Positions 19,833-31,198 of a DNA stretch of 64,000 nucleotides are shown here, piece by piece (position 1 is the first letter of the stretch; every line of letters begins with the position of its first letter). Under the pieces are notes generated by a model. The model ran no database searches. It was not told the origin of the DNA and worked only from the letters and a program-made list of their open reading frames with translations. Made by a program: the position numbers and the translations under genes. This DNA comes from Xaviernesmea oryzae (GTDB lineage Bacteria; Pseudomonadota; Alphaproteobacteria; Rhizobiales; Rhizobiaceae): NCBI RefSeq assembly GCF_900177415.1, contig NZ_FXAF01000001.1:250501-314500 (forward strand). The letters are read 5' to 3'.

Positions 19833-20171
19833 TCAATCACCCTTTCCAGGTTCGGGAGAGAAGAACTGCTCGTATTTGTTTTCGACGCCGTCCATCTCCT
19901 TGGCCTCCGGCAAGGCATCGCGCTTGACCGTGATGTTCGGCCAGATCTGAGCAAACTCCGCGTTCAGCTTCAGCCATTTGTCGAGGCCCGGCTCCGTATC
20001 CGGCTTGATCGCCTCGGCGGGACATTCCGGCTCGCAGACACCACAGTCGATGCACTCGTCCGGATGGATGACGAGGAAGTTTTCGCCCTCATAGAAACAA
20101 TCGACCGGGCAAACTTCGACACAGTCGGTATATTTGCAGCGGATACAATTGTCGGTCACGACATACGTCAT
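19833..20171 (-). CDS. fdxA: Seven-iron ferredoxin FdxA
   Basis: 112 residues, the FdxA length. The N-terminal cysteines are in [19 protein letters not shown] (3Fe-4S plus one 4Fe-4S ligand) and [12 protein letters not shown] (the 4Fe-4S cluster). The tail [12 protein letters not shown] is the usual C-terminal helix. It acts as a soluble low-potential electron carrier, and the partner is unknown. The ATG follows CTGGAG. It lies downstream of the helicase and S4 genes on the same strand, across a 239-base gap. Confidence 0.95.
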   Translation of the reverse strand: MTYVVTDNCIRCKYTDCVEVCPVDCFYEGENFLVIHPDECIDCGVCEPECPAEAIKPDTEPGLDKWLKLNAEFAQIWPNITVKRDALPEAKEMDGVENKYEQFFSPEPGKGD

Positions 20172-20410
20172 GCGGCACTCCAGGACTATCGCGGATCAGC
20201 GGCGGAGCCGACGGCATGGAGAGGCGCCGGCACACCGGAAAGCCGGGAGAGGCGAAACCTTGACTGCGAAGAGAACAGGAGGCAGGCGATCCGGCTTTTC
20301 GACTGTCAGGTAAAGCCTTTGGCCTTGTTTAGCAAGGATAAACAATCTTTCCGAAGCCCGTTTGGGGGAAGCTTTATTCTCCGGAGCCGCGATTTCCCGG
20401 GTTCGGGCCC

Positions 20411-20779
20411 TCAGCGATCGCCGCCGCCGGCCCCGCCCGTGCCGAGGCCCCGCTGGGCGCGCTCAAATGGGGTGAGCCGCTTCCGTTCGCCGGGCGGCGG
20501 CGTCAGGTCATCGTAAAGGAGCCTGGCCTCCTCGAACGGGCCGCGGCGGAAACCGCCCGCGCGAACGATCAGCACGACATCCCGCCGCTCCAGGAGAAGC
20601 TCGACGCGGTCACCCGGCTTGATCACCCGGCTTGGCTGGCTGCAGGTCTCTCCATTCACCGTCACCGCACCGGCGGCGATCAGCGACTGCGCCAGCGAAC
20701 GGGACTTCACGATGCGGGCGAAGAAAAGCCACTTGTCGATACGCTGGCGCGAACCGTCCTGTGGCTCCTTCTCCGTCAT
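20411..20779 (-). CDS. S4-domain RNA-binding protein (Hsp15/HslR-like)
   Basis: 122 residues. The S4 fold occupies about residues 12-60: R-I-D-K-W-L-F-F-A-R-I-V-K-S-R-S-L-A, then A-G-A-V-T-V-N-G and P-G-D-R-V-E-L. The C-terminus is basic and then Gly-rich. Hsp15 of E. coli binds free 50S subunits that carry nascent chains, and a comparable ribosome-rescue role is plausible but not shown. The ATG lies 4 bases after the helicase stop, so the two are almost certainly co-transcribed. Confidence 0.88.
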   Translation of the reverse strand: MTEKEPQDGSRQRIDKWLFFARIVKSRSLAQSLIAAGAVTVNGETCSQPSRVIKPGDRVELLLERRDVVLIVRAGGFRRGPFEEARLLYDDLTPPPGERKRLTPFERAQRGLGTGGAGGGDR

Positions 20780-20783
20780 GGCC

Positions 20784-23891
<3,108 letters not shown>

Positions 23892-24096
23892 GGGCTGGAA
23901 ATTCAAAGCCAGGTTCCGCGCAATCAGATAAGGCACCGGCTTCCGCTTCCGCGAAAACCCGGAGCCACGCCACACATGGCGATCCGCGCCCCTAAACGCA
24001 AGCCTGAAGAATGGTTTTGCAACCGAAGAATCCCTGCAGTCCCGGGCTTGAGCCGGCCTTTGAGGAAGAGGCTCCTTCCGGCGAAAGAACAGACGC

Positions 24097-24145
24097 GAAC
24101 GAATCGGAGACGAATCGCAGACTCAAGGGGATTCAGCCTTTGTTC
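24097..24145 (+). repeat. Repeat module copy A (core only)
   Basis: The core is GAACGAATCG-N2-GACGAATCG-N24-TTTGTTC, with GAAC and GTTC exactly 45 bases apart, as in copies B and C. Flanks diverge from the other copies. Confidence 0.7.
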
Positions 24146-24334
24146 ACGACTATATATTGATCCGACTCCATTCGCCACCACGACATCCTGAATCGGGACG
24201 GCATTTTCTCCCCCGACTGGCCCAAGAGCCGTTCCGGAGGGGACGTTCACAGAGAATCTGAAGAGTCAATCCGTTGATATGATTAACCTTTTTTAAACGG
24301 ATTCAGCGTTCTGGACATTGAGACGAGGCTGAAA

Positions 24335-24421
24335 TTAAGATTCGGATCAAAGCTGGAACGAATCGCTGACGAATCGCTCACATCCCCGCTTTCCGCTTTT
24401 GTTCTCACAACATGTGGTAGG
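24335..24421 (+). repeat. Repeat module copy B
   Basis: Starts at TTAA, continues through CAAAGC, the GGAACGAATCG-N2-GACGAATCG core and TTTGTTC, and ends ATGTGGTAGG. It aligns with copy C over 87-88 bases and lies 5' of the DUF3309/glycine-zipper cassette. Confidence 0.78.
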
Positions 24422-24547
24422 TGAACGCCAGGATGAGACGCAAGAAACCCGGAAGACGATGGCATCCGCATCCGAATCATTCATGCGCATGTTAACGGCG
24501 GCTAACGTCTTTTAACCACACGTGACAGGGTAGCGGCTTTGAGTGCT

Positions 24548-24572
24548 GGAACAAAAATCGTTGAGCTACGTT
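24548..24572 (+). promoter_or_regulatory. EcfG/RpoE2-type promoter of the DUF3309 cassette
   Basis: GGAAC, a 16-base spacer, CGTT: an exact match to the general-stress sigma consensus, 45 bases before the ATG of the 51-residue membrane protein. Confidence 0.85.
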
Positions 24573-24617
24573 TTCTCGCCAAATCCGTACCAGATTGCCT
24601 AGCGGAGTGGAAAAATC

Positions 24618-24773
24618 ATGCTCGGAACCGTGTTGCTCATCATCCTCATCCTGCTATTGATTGGCGCATTGCCGAATTGGGGCTATAGCCGGGGGTGGGG
24701 ATATGGCCCGTCGGGCGGCTTGGGCCTTGTCGTCCTGATCATCATTATCCTGCTGCTGATGGGCAGGATCTAA
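24618..24773 (+). CDS. DUF3309 small membrane protein
   Basis: 51 residues, shorter than usual gene-finder limits. It begins M-L-G-T-V-L-L-I-I-L-I-L-L-L-I-G-A-L-P, has the conserved middle Y-S-R-G-W-G-Y-G-P-S-G-G-L-G-L, and ends with a second hydrophobic helix and G-R-I. This is the DUF3309 pattern: two membrane helices joined by an aromatic/glycine loop. The function is unknown. The EcfG promoter just upstream marks it as a general stress gene. GGAG lies before the ATG. The next gene starts 41 bases downstream and is probably co-transcribed. Confidence 0.9.
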   Translation: MLGTVLLIILILLLIGALPNWGYSRGWGYGPSGGLGLVVLIIIILLLMGRI

Positions 24774-24814
24774 GAGCGGCGCAGCCGTGTGTACCAAAGG
24801 GAAGGGAAACTGAC

Positions 24815-25069
24815 ATGAAGAAGATTCTCATAGTAGGCTGCATGATCGGCGCTCTGGCCTCCTGCACCTCCACCGAGCGCGGAACGGCGATCGGCGCCGG
24901 TACCGGCGCGGTGATCGGCGGTGTTGCCACCAATAGCTGGGGCGGTGCAGCGGTTGGTGCCGTCGCGGGCGGCCTCGTCGGCGCTGCGATCGGCGAGTCC
25001 GAAAAACGCCGCGGCTACTGCGTCTACCGCGACCGTTATGGCCGCACCTACGAAGCACGTTGCCGCTGA
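24815..25069 (+). CDS. Glycine-zipper (YMGG-like) small lipoprotein
   Basis: 84 residues. A signal with lipobox L-A-S-C (Cys about residue 17) is followed by a glycine-zipper stretch with repeated G-x-G-x-G and A-A-V-G-A-V-A-G-G-L-V-G-A-A-I-G (about residues 25-60). A short tail has paired cysteines and Y-R-D-R-Y-G-R. Glycine zippers of this kind insert into or pack against membranes. AAGGGAAGG precedes the ATG. Second gene of the EcfG-driven cassette, with a strong terminator just after it. Confidence 0.85.
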   Translation: MKKILIVGCMIGALASCTSTERGTAIGAGTGAVIGGVATNSWGGAAVGAVAGGLVGAAIGESEKRRGYCVYRDRYGRTYEARCR

Positions 25070-25098
25070 TCATCGATCGGCAATTCAAGGCCTTCAAG

Positions 25099-25130
25099 AC
25101 CGGCGCCCGAGCAATCGGCGCCGGTTTTTG
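25099..25130 (+). terminator. Intrinsic terminator of the DUF3309/glycine-zipper operon
   Basis: Stem ACCGGCGCC / GGCGCCGGT with a short loop, followed by TTTTTGTTTT, about 30 bases after the stop. Confidence 0.92.
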
Positions 25131-25152
25131 TTTTGGCTGAAAGTCCTCGGCG

Positions 25153-25240
25153 TTAACCTCTTGGCCAAAGCCGGAACGAATCGCCGACGAATCGGCGACA
25201 TCGTTTGTTTCCCGGTTTGTTCACCACGATATGTCGTAGG
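25153..25240 (+). repeat. Repeat module copy C
   Basis: Same order as copy B (TTAA, CAAAGC, GGAACGAATCG-N2-GACGAATCG, TTTGTTC, ATGTCGTAGG) in the same orientation, 818 bases further on. Its centre can fold as TCGCCGA / TCGGCGA. It lies between the terminator of the plus-strand operon and the 3' end of phaB, where no promoter is needed. A TTAACCAT half-site follows at 25252. Confidence 0.78.
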
Positions 25241-25321
25241 AAAACAATATCTTAACCATAAAATCGGCGGGGTCGACGCAGGTTTTGAGGCGCAAACCGG
25301 CCAAGAGGTTAACGTCGGACA

Positions 25322-26050
25322 TCAGCCGGCCATGAACTGGCCGCCGTTTGCCGTGAGCGTCGATCCGGTGATGAAGCCTGCCTCGTCGGAGGCAAGGAAC
25401 ACGACGCATCGGGCAATCTCTTCCGGCTCGCCAAGGCGTCCGACCGGAATTTGCGGGATGATCCGCTCGTTCAGCACCTTCTCCGGCACGGCGCGCACCA
25501 TTTCGGTGGCGATATAGCCCGGGCAGATGGCGTTGACGGTGATGTTTTTCGCAGCGCCCTCCAGGGCCAGCGCCCGGGTGAAACCGAGATCGCCGGCTTT
25601 GGCCGCAGAATAGTTCACCTGCCCCATCTGCCCTTTCTGGCCGTTGATGGAAGAGATACTGATCACCCGGCCGAAATTGCGCTCCCGCATGCCGCTCCAG
25701 ACCGGATGCGTCATGTTGAAGAGACCGGTAAGATTGGTGCCGATCACCTCGTTCCACTGGTCCGGGGTTATCTTGTGGAACATGCCGTCGCGGGTGATGC
25801 CGGCATTGTTGACAAGGATTTCGACAGGACCGAGTTCGGCTTCGACCCTGCCGATGCCTTCTACGCACGCTTGATAATCGGATACATCCCACTTGAAGAC
25901 CGGAATACCGGTCTCGTCGTGGAAGGCTTTCGCTTTTTCGTCGTTACCGGCGAAATTGGCCGCGACCCGATAACCCGCAGCCTTCAACGCACTGGAAATC
26001 GCCGCGCCGATTCCCCGCGTTCCTCCCGAAACCAATGCCACTCTGCTCAT
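25322..26050 (-). CDS. phaB: Acetoacetyl-CoA reductase
   Basis: 242 residues, short-chain dehydrogenase fold. The nucleotide-binding G-G-T-R-G-I-G lies near residue 10, N-N-A-G-I-T-R-D lies mid-sequence, and the catalytic Ser-Tyr-Lys are seen as S-S-I-N-G-Q-K-G-Q-x-G-Q and N-Y-S-A-A-K-A. The Q-K-G-Q-x-G-Q-x-N-Y-S-A-A-K-A block is specific to PhaB/PhbB, which reduces acetoacetyl-CoA to (R)-3-hydroxybutyryl-CoA with NADPH for polyhydroxybutyrate. GGGGAAGG precedes the ATG. It lies 142 bases downstream of phaA on the same strand, and the polymerase phaC is not in the window. Confidence 0.96.
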   Translation of the reverse strand: MSRVALVSGGTRGIGAAISSALKAAGYRVAANFAGNDEKAKAFHDETGIPVFKWDVSDYQACVEGIGRVEAELGPVEILVNNAGITRDGMFHKITPDQWNEVIGTNLTGLFNMTHPVWSGMRERNFGRVISISSINGQKGQMGQVNYSAAKAGDLGFTRALALEGAAKNITVNAICPGYIATEMVRAVPEKVLNERIIPQIPVGRLGEPEEIARCVVFLASDEAGFITGSTLTANGGQFMAG

Positions 26051-26192
26051 GCTGCCTTCCCCTTCCGGTATCGCTCCGATCCTTCTACGTGATCGGATAC
26101 TTACTTATTTTGACAGGCTTTCGTCAGAGCGATAGCCCGCCGACGCAGTCCGGCTGCGCTGGCAGGCTAGCCATCCACAAATGCCGCAGCCA

Positions 26193-27374
26193 TCACATGG
26201 CTTCGAGGCACATGGCGACGCCCATGCCGCCGCCGATGCAGAGCGTGGCAAGTCCCTTTTTCGCGGAACGGCGTTTCATCTCGAAGAGCAGCGTATTGAG
26301 GATACGCGCTCCGGAAGCGCCGATCGGATGGCCGATCGCAATGGCTCCGCCGTTGACGTTGACGATCGAAGAATCGAGGCCGAGCTCCTTGGTGACGGCA
26401 CAGGATTGCGCCGCGAAAGCTTCGTTGGCTTCGACGAGATCGAGATCGCCGATCCGCCAGCCGGCCTTCTCCAGCGCCTTGCGCGAGGCGGGGATCGGCC
26501 CCGTTCCCATGATCTGGGGATCGACGCCGGCCGTTGCCCAGGAAACGATGCGCGCCATCGGCGTAATGCCGCGCCGGGCGGCTTCCTCTTCCGTCATCAG
26601 CACGGCTGCAGCCGCACCGTCATTGATGCCGGACGCATTGCCCGCCGTCACCGTGCCTTCCTTGTCGAAGGCCGGGCGGAGCTTCGCCATGGCGTCGAGC
26701 GTCGCACCGGCGCGGATATATTCGTCGTTCTCCACCGTCACGTCACCTTTTCTCGTCTGGATGACGTAGGGGATGATCTCGTCCCTGAAACGGCCGGCGG
26801 CCTGGGCGGCTTCCGCCTTGTTCTGGGAGGAGACGGCGAACTGATCCTGCTCGTCGCGGGAAAGCTGCCATTGACGGGCGATATTTTCTGCCGTGATGCC
26901 CATGTGATAGCCGTAAAAGGCATCCGTCAGGCCGTCCTTGATCATGGTGTCGATCATCTTGAAATCGCCCATCTTCACACCGCTACGCAAATGCGCGCAA
27001 TGCGGCGCCATGGACATGGATTCCTGACCGCCGGCGACGATGATCTTTGCGTCACCGAGCGCAATCTGCTGCATGCCGAGTGCCACGGCGCGAAGCCCCG
27101 AGCCGCAAAGCTGGTTGACGCCCCAGCCGGTCGCCTCCTTCGGCACGCCGGCCTTCATTGCCGCCTGACGGGCCGGGTTCTGGCCCTCGCCGGCCGGCAG
27201 CACCTGGCCGAGGATGACCTCGTCCACTTCGGATGGATCGACACCTGCGCGAAGAAGCGCGCCCTTGATCGCGGCGGCACCCAACTCATGCGCCGGGACA
27301 TTGGCAAACGCGCCATTGAACGAGCCGACGGCGGTACGTGCAGCGGATGCGATCACGATGGATGGATTGGTCAT
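26193..27374 (-). CDS. phaA: Acetyl-CoA C-acetyltransferase (beta-ketothiolase)
   Basis: 393 residues, the standard thiolase length. The acylated cysteine lies in Q-L-C-G-S-G-L-R-A, the second active-site block is [17 protein letters not shown], and the last Cys is in C-I-G-G-G-M-G. It condenses two acetyl-CoA to acetoacetyl-CoA for PHB (and the reverse). AGGAG lies before the ATG. Divergent from phaR, with which it shares a control region, and followed by phaB. Confidence 0.97.
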   Translation of the reverse strand: MTNPSIVIASAARTAVGSFNGAFANVPAHELGAAAIKGALLRAGVDPSEVDEVILGQVLPAGEGQNPARQAAMKAGVPKEATGWGVNQLCGSGLRAVALGMQQIALGDAKIIVAGGQESMSMAPHCAHLRSGVKMGDFKMIDTMIKDGLTDAFYGYHMGITAENIARQWQLSRDEQDQFAVSSQNKAEAAQAAGRFRDEIIPYVIQTRKGDVTVENDEYIRAGATLDAMAKLRPAFDKEGTVTAGNASGINDGAAAAVLMTEEEAARRGITPMARIVSWATAGVDPQIMGTGPIPASRKALEKAGWRIGDLDLVEANEAFAAQSCAVTKELGLDSSIVNVNGGAIAIGHPIGASGARILNTLLFEMKRRSAKKGLATLCIGGGMGVAMCLEAM

Positions 27375-27509
27375 GGACGTCTCCTCTTATTCGGTATTTG
27401 CAGACGAGACTGACAAAGCTTGGTCCCAGAGTCAAACGAGCGTCAATCGAGGCTCGAACATTCCGGCACGCCACAAACGCTTTCGAAAATGATCTTTAGA
27501 TTCCGCGAA

Positions 27510-27525
27510 TTTGCTGCGCAACAAA
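27510..27525. promoter_or_regulatory. Candidate operator in the phaA-phaR intergenic region
   Basis: TTTGCTGCGCAACAAA is a near-perfect TGC/GCA palindrome (one mismatched pair) between the divergent phaA and phaR genes. PhaR repressors are reported to bind TGC-rich palindromes and to control their own genes, so this is a plausible PhaR site. The assignment is inference. Confidence 0.45.
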
Positions 27526-27643
27526 GCGGTCGCCGCGCCGCACAAATCGATTGTCAGCCCGCGTCATTTAGGCTTACATTCCTGTCGGGAGAAGCATGCC
27601 ATTCATAAAAACCAAACCATATTGACGGGAGCAGGAGGCAATC

Positions 27644-28219
27644 ATGGCGAAGACCGAAGGCGAAATCATAATCAAGAAATATGCCAACCGGCGCCTCTAC
27701 AATACGGGCACCAGCACCTACGTGACGCTGGAGGACCTGGCGAAGATGGTGAAAAAGGGCGAGGAATTCGTGGTCCAGGACGCCAAGACGGGCGAGGACA
27801 TCACCCATTCGGTGCTGACGCAGATCATCTTTGAACAGGAATCGAAAACGGGCAACACGCTGCTGCCGATCTCATTCCTGCGGCAGCTGATTTCCTATTA
27901 CGGCGACCAGATGCAGATGGTCGTGCCGACCTTCCTCGAACACTCGATGAAGACCTTCACCGACCAGCAGGCGCAGATGCGCGAACAGATGACGCGCGCC
28001 TTCGGCGATACGCCGCTCGGGAAGAACCTCCAGGTCCCGATGCAGATGATGGAAGAACAGGTGCGCCGCAACACGGAAATGTTCCGACAGGCTCTGCAGA
28101 TGTTCTCGCCTTTCACCGCTCAACAGTCTCAGCCTGCTGCCAAAAAGGCGGATTCCAAGGATATCGACGAGCTGAAGGAACAGCTCCGCAACCTTCAGAA
28201 CCGGCTGGACAATCTCTAA
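27644..28219 (+). CDS. phaR: Polyhydroxyalkanoate synthesis repressor PhaR (AniA)
   Basis: 191 residues. The N-terminal PHB/PHA accumulation regulator DNA-binding domain is clear: I-I-K-K-Y-A-N-R-R-L-Y-N-T-G-T-S-x-Y-V-T-L, followed by a helical PHB-binding region with S-F-L-R-Q-L-I and a C-terminal coiled coil (E-L-K-E-Q-L-R-N-L-Q). PhaR binds PHB granules and DNA and represses phasin and its own gene. In rhizobia it also affects carbon flow and exopolysaccharide. A strong AGGAGG site precedes the ATG. Divergent from phaA. Confidence 0.95.
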   Translation: MAKTEGEIIIKKYANRRLYNTGTSTYVTLEDLAKMVKKGEEFVVQDAKTGEDITHSVLTQIIFEQESKTGNTLLPISFLRQLISYYGDQMQMVVPTFLEHSMKTFTDQQAQMREQMTRAFGDTPLGKNLQVPMQMMEEQVRRNTEMFRQALQMFSPFTAQQSQPAAKKADSKDIDELKEQLRNLQNRLDNL

Positions 28220-28283
28220 AAGCTTTCAGAAGCCGATCGAGACGTGGCGGCCCGGTGGGCGGGTCGCAATACAGGCATCGCAG

Positions 28284-28314
28284 AAATAGAAAAGGCCGGC
28301 AAAGCCGGCCCTTC
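28284..28314 (-). terminator. Intrinsic terminator of rpmF
   Basis: Minus-strand stem GGCCGGC / GCCGGCC with a 3-base loop and then TTTTCTATTT, 24 bases after the rpmF stop. It may also serve phaR, which converges on it. Confidence 0.85.
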
Positions 28315-28337
28315 AAGCGAACTTTCTCGGCAAACGC

Positions 28338-28523
28338 TTACGCGTTTTCCTTCGGCGTCAGAACCTGGCGGCCACGGTACATGCCGGTCTTCAGGTCGAT
28401 GTGATGCGGACGGCGCAGTTCGCCGGAGTTCTTGTCTTCGATATAGGTCGGGGCCTTGAGCGCGTCAGCGGAGCGGCGCATACCGCGCTTCGACGGGCTC
28501 GTTTTTCTCTTCGGTACAGCCAT
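28338..28523 (-). CDS. rpmF: 50S ribosomal protein L32
   Basis: 61 residues. [17 protein letters not shown] is the invariant L32 opening, followed by the short R-R-P-H-H segment of the alphaproteobacterial form. The zinc-binding cysteines present in some L32 proteins are absent, as usual in this class. The true start is 28523. A longer frame from 28619 adds non-homologous residues. Confidence 0.98.
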   Translation of the reverse strand: MAVPKRKTSPSKRGMRRSADALKAPTYIEDKNSGELRRPHHIDLKTGMYRGRQVLTPKENA

Positions 28524-28670
28524 TTCTGTTACTCCACTTCGTGCAAAACATGATCCCCGGCCGCAACTGAGGCCGAACTCATCACGTCTCGATCTCGGAA
28601 ATTTGGCGGGCTTATACATGCCCGGCGGGGCTTTGACCAGTCCCCAGCCGGAATTTTTCGCGAATTCCGC

Positions 28671-29318
28671 CTATGCCTCGTCTTCCGGCACGATCCATGG
28701 TTCGATCAGGGCCGCTTCCTGCCATTTCAGCCAGGCCGGATGCGACTTCATCGCTGCCATGTAGGCGAGCGTTTCGTCATCCGCCACCAGATCGTAGACA
28801 TCGAAGCGGTTGACGACGGGTGCGAACATCGCATCCGCGCCGGTAAATGCACCGAACAGGAACGGGCCGCCGGATTTCGCGCGAAGCTCCCGCCAGATCG
28901 TCTGGATCCGCGTGACGTCGTCCATCACCCCGTCCGGCAGGTCGATCTTGCGCTTCGGCCGGCGGATGTTCATCGGGCAGGCACCGCGCAGCGCCCGGAA
29001 ACCCGAGAGCATTTCCATGGAAATCGAACGGGCAACGGCGCGATCCGCCGCGCCCTTCGGCCAGAGGCCGTTGTCGGGGAAAAGCTCGGCCACGTATTCG
29101 ATGATCGCCAGCGACTCCCACACCCGGACGTCGCCATGATGGAGCACCGGTACCCGGCCGGTGGGCGAAATCGGCTTGAACTTCGGATTGCCGGCAGGAA
29201 AGTCGAAGGGGATCACCATGTCCTCGAAAGGAATTCCCGCCGCCGTCATCGCGATCCACGGGCGGAAGGACCAGGAGGAATAGTTCTTGTTGCCGATATA
29301 GAGGGTGAGCTTTTCCAT
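28671..29318 (-). CDS. Glutathione S-transferase family protein
   Basis: 215 residues. Thioredoxin-like N-terminal domain: L-Y-I-G-N-K-N-Y-S-S-W-S-F-R-P-W, then S-P-T-G-R-V-P-V-L with the cis-proline, and an E-S-L-A-I-I-E-Y motif that binds the glutathione gamma-glutamyl group. An all-helical C-terminal domain follows. This Y-S-S-W-S type is common in Proteobacteria and not substrate-characterised. The start at 29318 follows GGAGAGG. A slightly longer in-frame start lies at 29339. Confidence 0.9.
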   Translation of the reverse strand: MEKLTLYIGNKNYSSWSFRPWIAMTAAGIPFEDMVIPFDFPAGNPKFKPISPTGRVPVLHHGDVRVWESLAIIEYVAELFPDNGLWPKGAADRAVARSISMEMLSGFRALRGACPMNIRRPKRKIDLPDGVMDDVTRIQTIWRELRAKSGGPFLFGAFTGADAMFAPVVNRFDVYDLVADDETLAYMAAMKSHPAWLKWQEAALIEPWIVPEDEA

Positions 29319-29388
29319 GAGCCTCTCCGGTTGGTTCATTCAGGCTATAATCGCGCCAGCCGGATACGACCAATGAAATCCAAAGAAC

Positions 29389-30135
29389 TCAATCATAAAT
29401 GCACTTGATGTAATCGCCGGAATTGCGCGCCCTCCGCTCGACGACGCCTGCCAGACGCTGGACGCCGCGGCTGGGCTTGCCGGCGACCCGCGTGATCGGG
29501 TTGGGAAGCGAAACGGCGAGCAGTGCAGCCTGGCGGGCGCTGAGCTTCGAGGCCGGTACCTTGAAATGATACTGGGCGGCCGCCTCCGCGCCGTAAATGC
29601 CCGGCCCCCATTCGGCGACGTTGAGATAGATTTCCATCATCCGCCGCTTCGACCAGACGAAATCCGCGCCGATCGCCAGCGGTAGTTCGAGCCCCTTCCT
29701 GACGAAGGAACGGCCGTTCCAGAGGAAGAGGTTCTTTGCCGTCTGCATGGGAATGGTGCTGGCCCCGCGCGTCGTCTCCCCTTCCAGAGCATCCGCCACG
29801 ACGCCCCGCATCTGCGTCCAGTCGACCCCGCCGTGGAAACAGAATTGCCCATCCTCCGACATCATAACCGAGCGAACGAGATTGGGAGAAATATCGTCGA
29901 TATCCACCCAGCGCCGGTCGTAGCCGCGTAACAGCACCAGTTCCGACAGCATCAGCGTCGAGACGGGGTGGATGAACGGCAGGGCATAGATGAAAATGAG
30001 CAGATAAGGCAACAGAACGAGAGCGATCGCGATCCGCACCATCCGCCGGATCATCCCGCTGGGAAATAGGTGCCGGCGCCGTCCGCCCCTCACGGGCTCC
30101 TCCTCCTGCGCGTGCTGTTCGGGCGTAATGTCCAA
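29389..30135 (-). CDS. mtgA: Monofunctional biosynthetic peptidoglycan transglycosylase
   Basis: 248 residues. One N-terminal membrane anchor (about residues 32-60) is followed by a GT51 domain: [14 protein letters not shown] (catalytic Glu), [16 protein letters not shown] and [21 protein letters not shown] is the second catalytic-site block. It polymerises lipid II into glycan strands. The frame opens with TTG at 30135, and an ATG at 30054 directly before the anchor is an alternative start. Divergent from the polyprenyl synthase gene. Confidence 0.94.
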   Translation of the reverse strand: MDITPEQHAQEEEPVRGGRRRHLFPSGMIRRMVRIAIALVLLPYLLIFIYALPFIHPVSTLMLSELVLLRGYDRRWVDIDDISPNLVRSVMMSEDGQFCFHGGVDWTQMRGVVADALEGETTRGASTIPMQTAKNLFLWNGRSFVRKGLELPLAIGADFVWSKRRMMEIYLNVAEWGPGIYGAEAAAQYHFKVPASKLSARQAALLAVSLPNPITRVAGKPSRGVQRLAGVVERRARNSGDYIKCIYD

Positions 30136-30265
30136 TGTCCCGCTCGTCCCTCGTTTCGGGTTTCATAGCCGCTCAATCCGGCCAAGGCGAGTCCGGTATC
30201 GAAAACTTCCCGTGACCTGATAAATCGCCGTTGCCAGCCGGCAATCGGCATGCCAAACAGCGGCC

Positions 30266-31180
30266 ATGACGGACACGAAGACGGCATTCGAGAGACGCCT
30301 GCGGCAGAGTGCCGCCGAGACGGAAGCCCTGCTTTCGTCGCTGCTGTCGGATAGTCGTCTCTCCGATGAGATCGCGCGGCCCGCACATCTCATGGCCGCC
30401 ATGCGTCACGGATCGCTGAACGGCGGAAAACGGCTCCGGCCGTTCCTCGTCCGCGAGAGTGCGGCCCTGCTCGGCGGACCGCCCGGCGCCGCCCTGCGGA
30501 TCGGCGTGGCGCTGGAATGCCTCCATTGCTATTCGCTGATCCATGACGACCTGCCCGCCATGGACGACGACGACCTGCGCCGCGGCCGTCCGACCGTGCA
30601 CAAGGCCTTCGACGAGGCGACCGCAATTCTCGCGGGCGACAGCCTCCTCACCTATGCGTTCGACATCATCGCCGCGCCGGAAACCGAGCTTGCCGACCGG
30701 CTGAAGACCGAGCTCGTCCTTGCCCTTGCCCGGGCCGCAGGACCCGGTGGGATGGCGGGCGGGCAGGCCCTCGATCTGGCGGCGGAAAAGAACCCGCCGG
30801 ACGAGGCCGGCATCGTGACGCTGCAGGCGATGAAGACCGGTGCGCTCCTGCGCTTCGCCTGCGAAGCAGGCGCCATCATCGCCGGATCGGACCCCGGACA
30901 TCGCGACCGATTGCAGGCTTTCGGCCGGAAGATCGGCCTCGCCTACCAGCTCGCGGACGACCTCCTCGACCTGACCTCCGACGCAGGGACCCTGGGCAAG
31001 GCGACGGGCAAGGACGCCGCCCGCGGCAAAGGCACGCTCGTCGCGCTGCATGGCATGGCCTGGGCCGAAGAGCGGCTCGACACTCTGACGGAAGAGGCCG
31101 TCGAACTGCTTGCGCCCTATGGCGAAAAGGCGCTTACTCTGCAGGAGACGGCACGCTTCATCGCCAGCCGAGACAATTAA
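30266..31180 (+). CDS. ispA: Short-chain polyprenyl diphosphate synthase (farnesyl diphosphate synthase type)
   Basis: 304 residues. The first Asp-rich motif reads D-D-L-P-A-M-D-D-D-D-L-R-R-G-R-P-T and the second D-D-L-L-D. Also seen are G-K-R-L-R-P-F at the isopentenyl-diphosphate site and G-G-Q-A-L-D. It adds isopentenyl diphosphate to dimethylallyl/geranyl diphosphate, feeding undecaprenyl, quinone and hopanoid synthesis. Length and motifs fit IspA, though geranylgeranyl specificity cannot be excluded. The ribosome-binding site is weak. LysE follows after 18 bases. Confidence 0.92.
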   Translation: MTDTKTAFERRLRQSAAETEALLSSLLSDSRLSDEIARPAHLMAAMRHGSLNGGKRLRPFLVRESAALLGGPPGAALRIGVALECLHCYSLIHDDLPAMDDDDLRRGRPTVHKAFDEATAILAGDSLLTYAFDIIAAPETELADRLKTELVLALARAAGPGGMAGGQALDLAAEKNPPDEAGIVTLQAMKTGALLRFACEAGAIIAGSDPGHRDRLQAFGRKIGLAYQLADDLLDLTSDAGTLGKATGKDAARGKGTLVALHGMAWAEERLDTLTEEAVELLAPYGEKALTLQETARFIASRDN

Positions 31181-31198
31181 CACCTCCGGGAGAAGAGC

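Larger units (their letters stand above)
24028..24478. promoter_or_regulatory. Dense GANTC (CcrM methylation site) cluster with TTAA half-sites
   Basis: I count 14 GANTC sites in 451 bases (at 24028, 24101, 24112, 24120, 24130, 24164, 24190, 24254, 24263, 24300, 24339, 24360, 24371, 24474). A random 61% GC sequence would give about 1.6. TTAA-type half-sites at 10-base steps lie at 24283/24293 and just beyond the cluster at 24492/24502/24512. CcrM methylates GANTC, and GcrA and CtrA act at such sites in Alphaproteobacteria. A regulatory function here is inference. There is no gene between the helicase start and 24618. Confidence 0.6.

Noticed and set aside
24356..24380. GGAACGAATCG in repeat copies B and C as further EcfG promoters
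   Set aside because: No CGTT at 16-17 bases from GGAAC in either copy. Only the site at 24548 fits.
24401..24426. GTTC/GAAC words in repeat copy B as a LexA (GTTC-N7-GTTC) box
   Set aside because: The second half-site is missing at the required spacing and the neighbouring genes are not SOS genes.
29393..30166. 257-codon frame overlapping mtgA in another phase
   Set aside because: The mtgA frame carries all GT51 catalytic motifs. The other frame has none.
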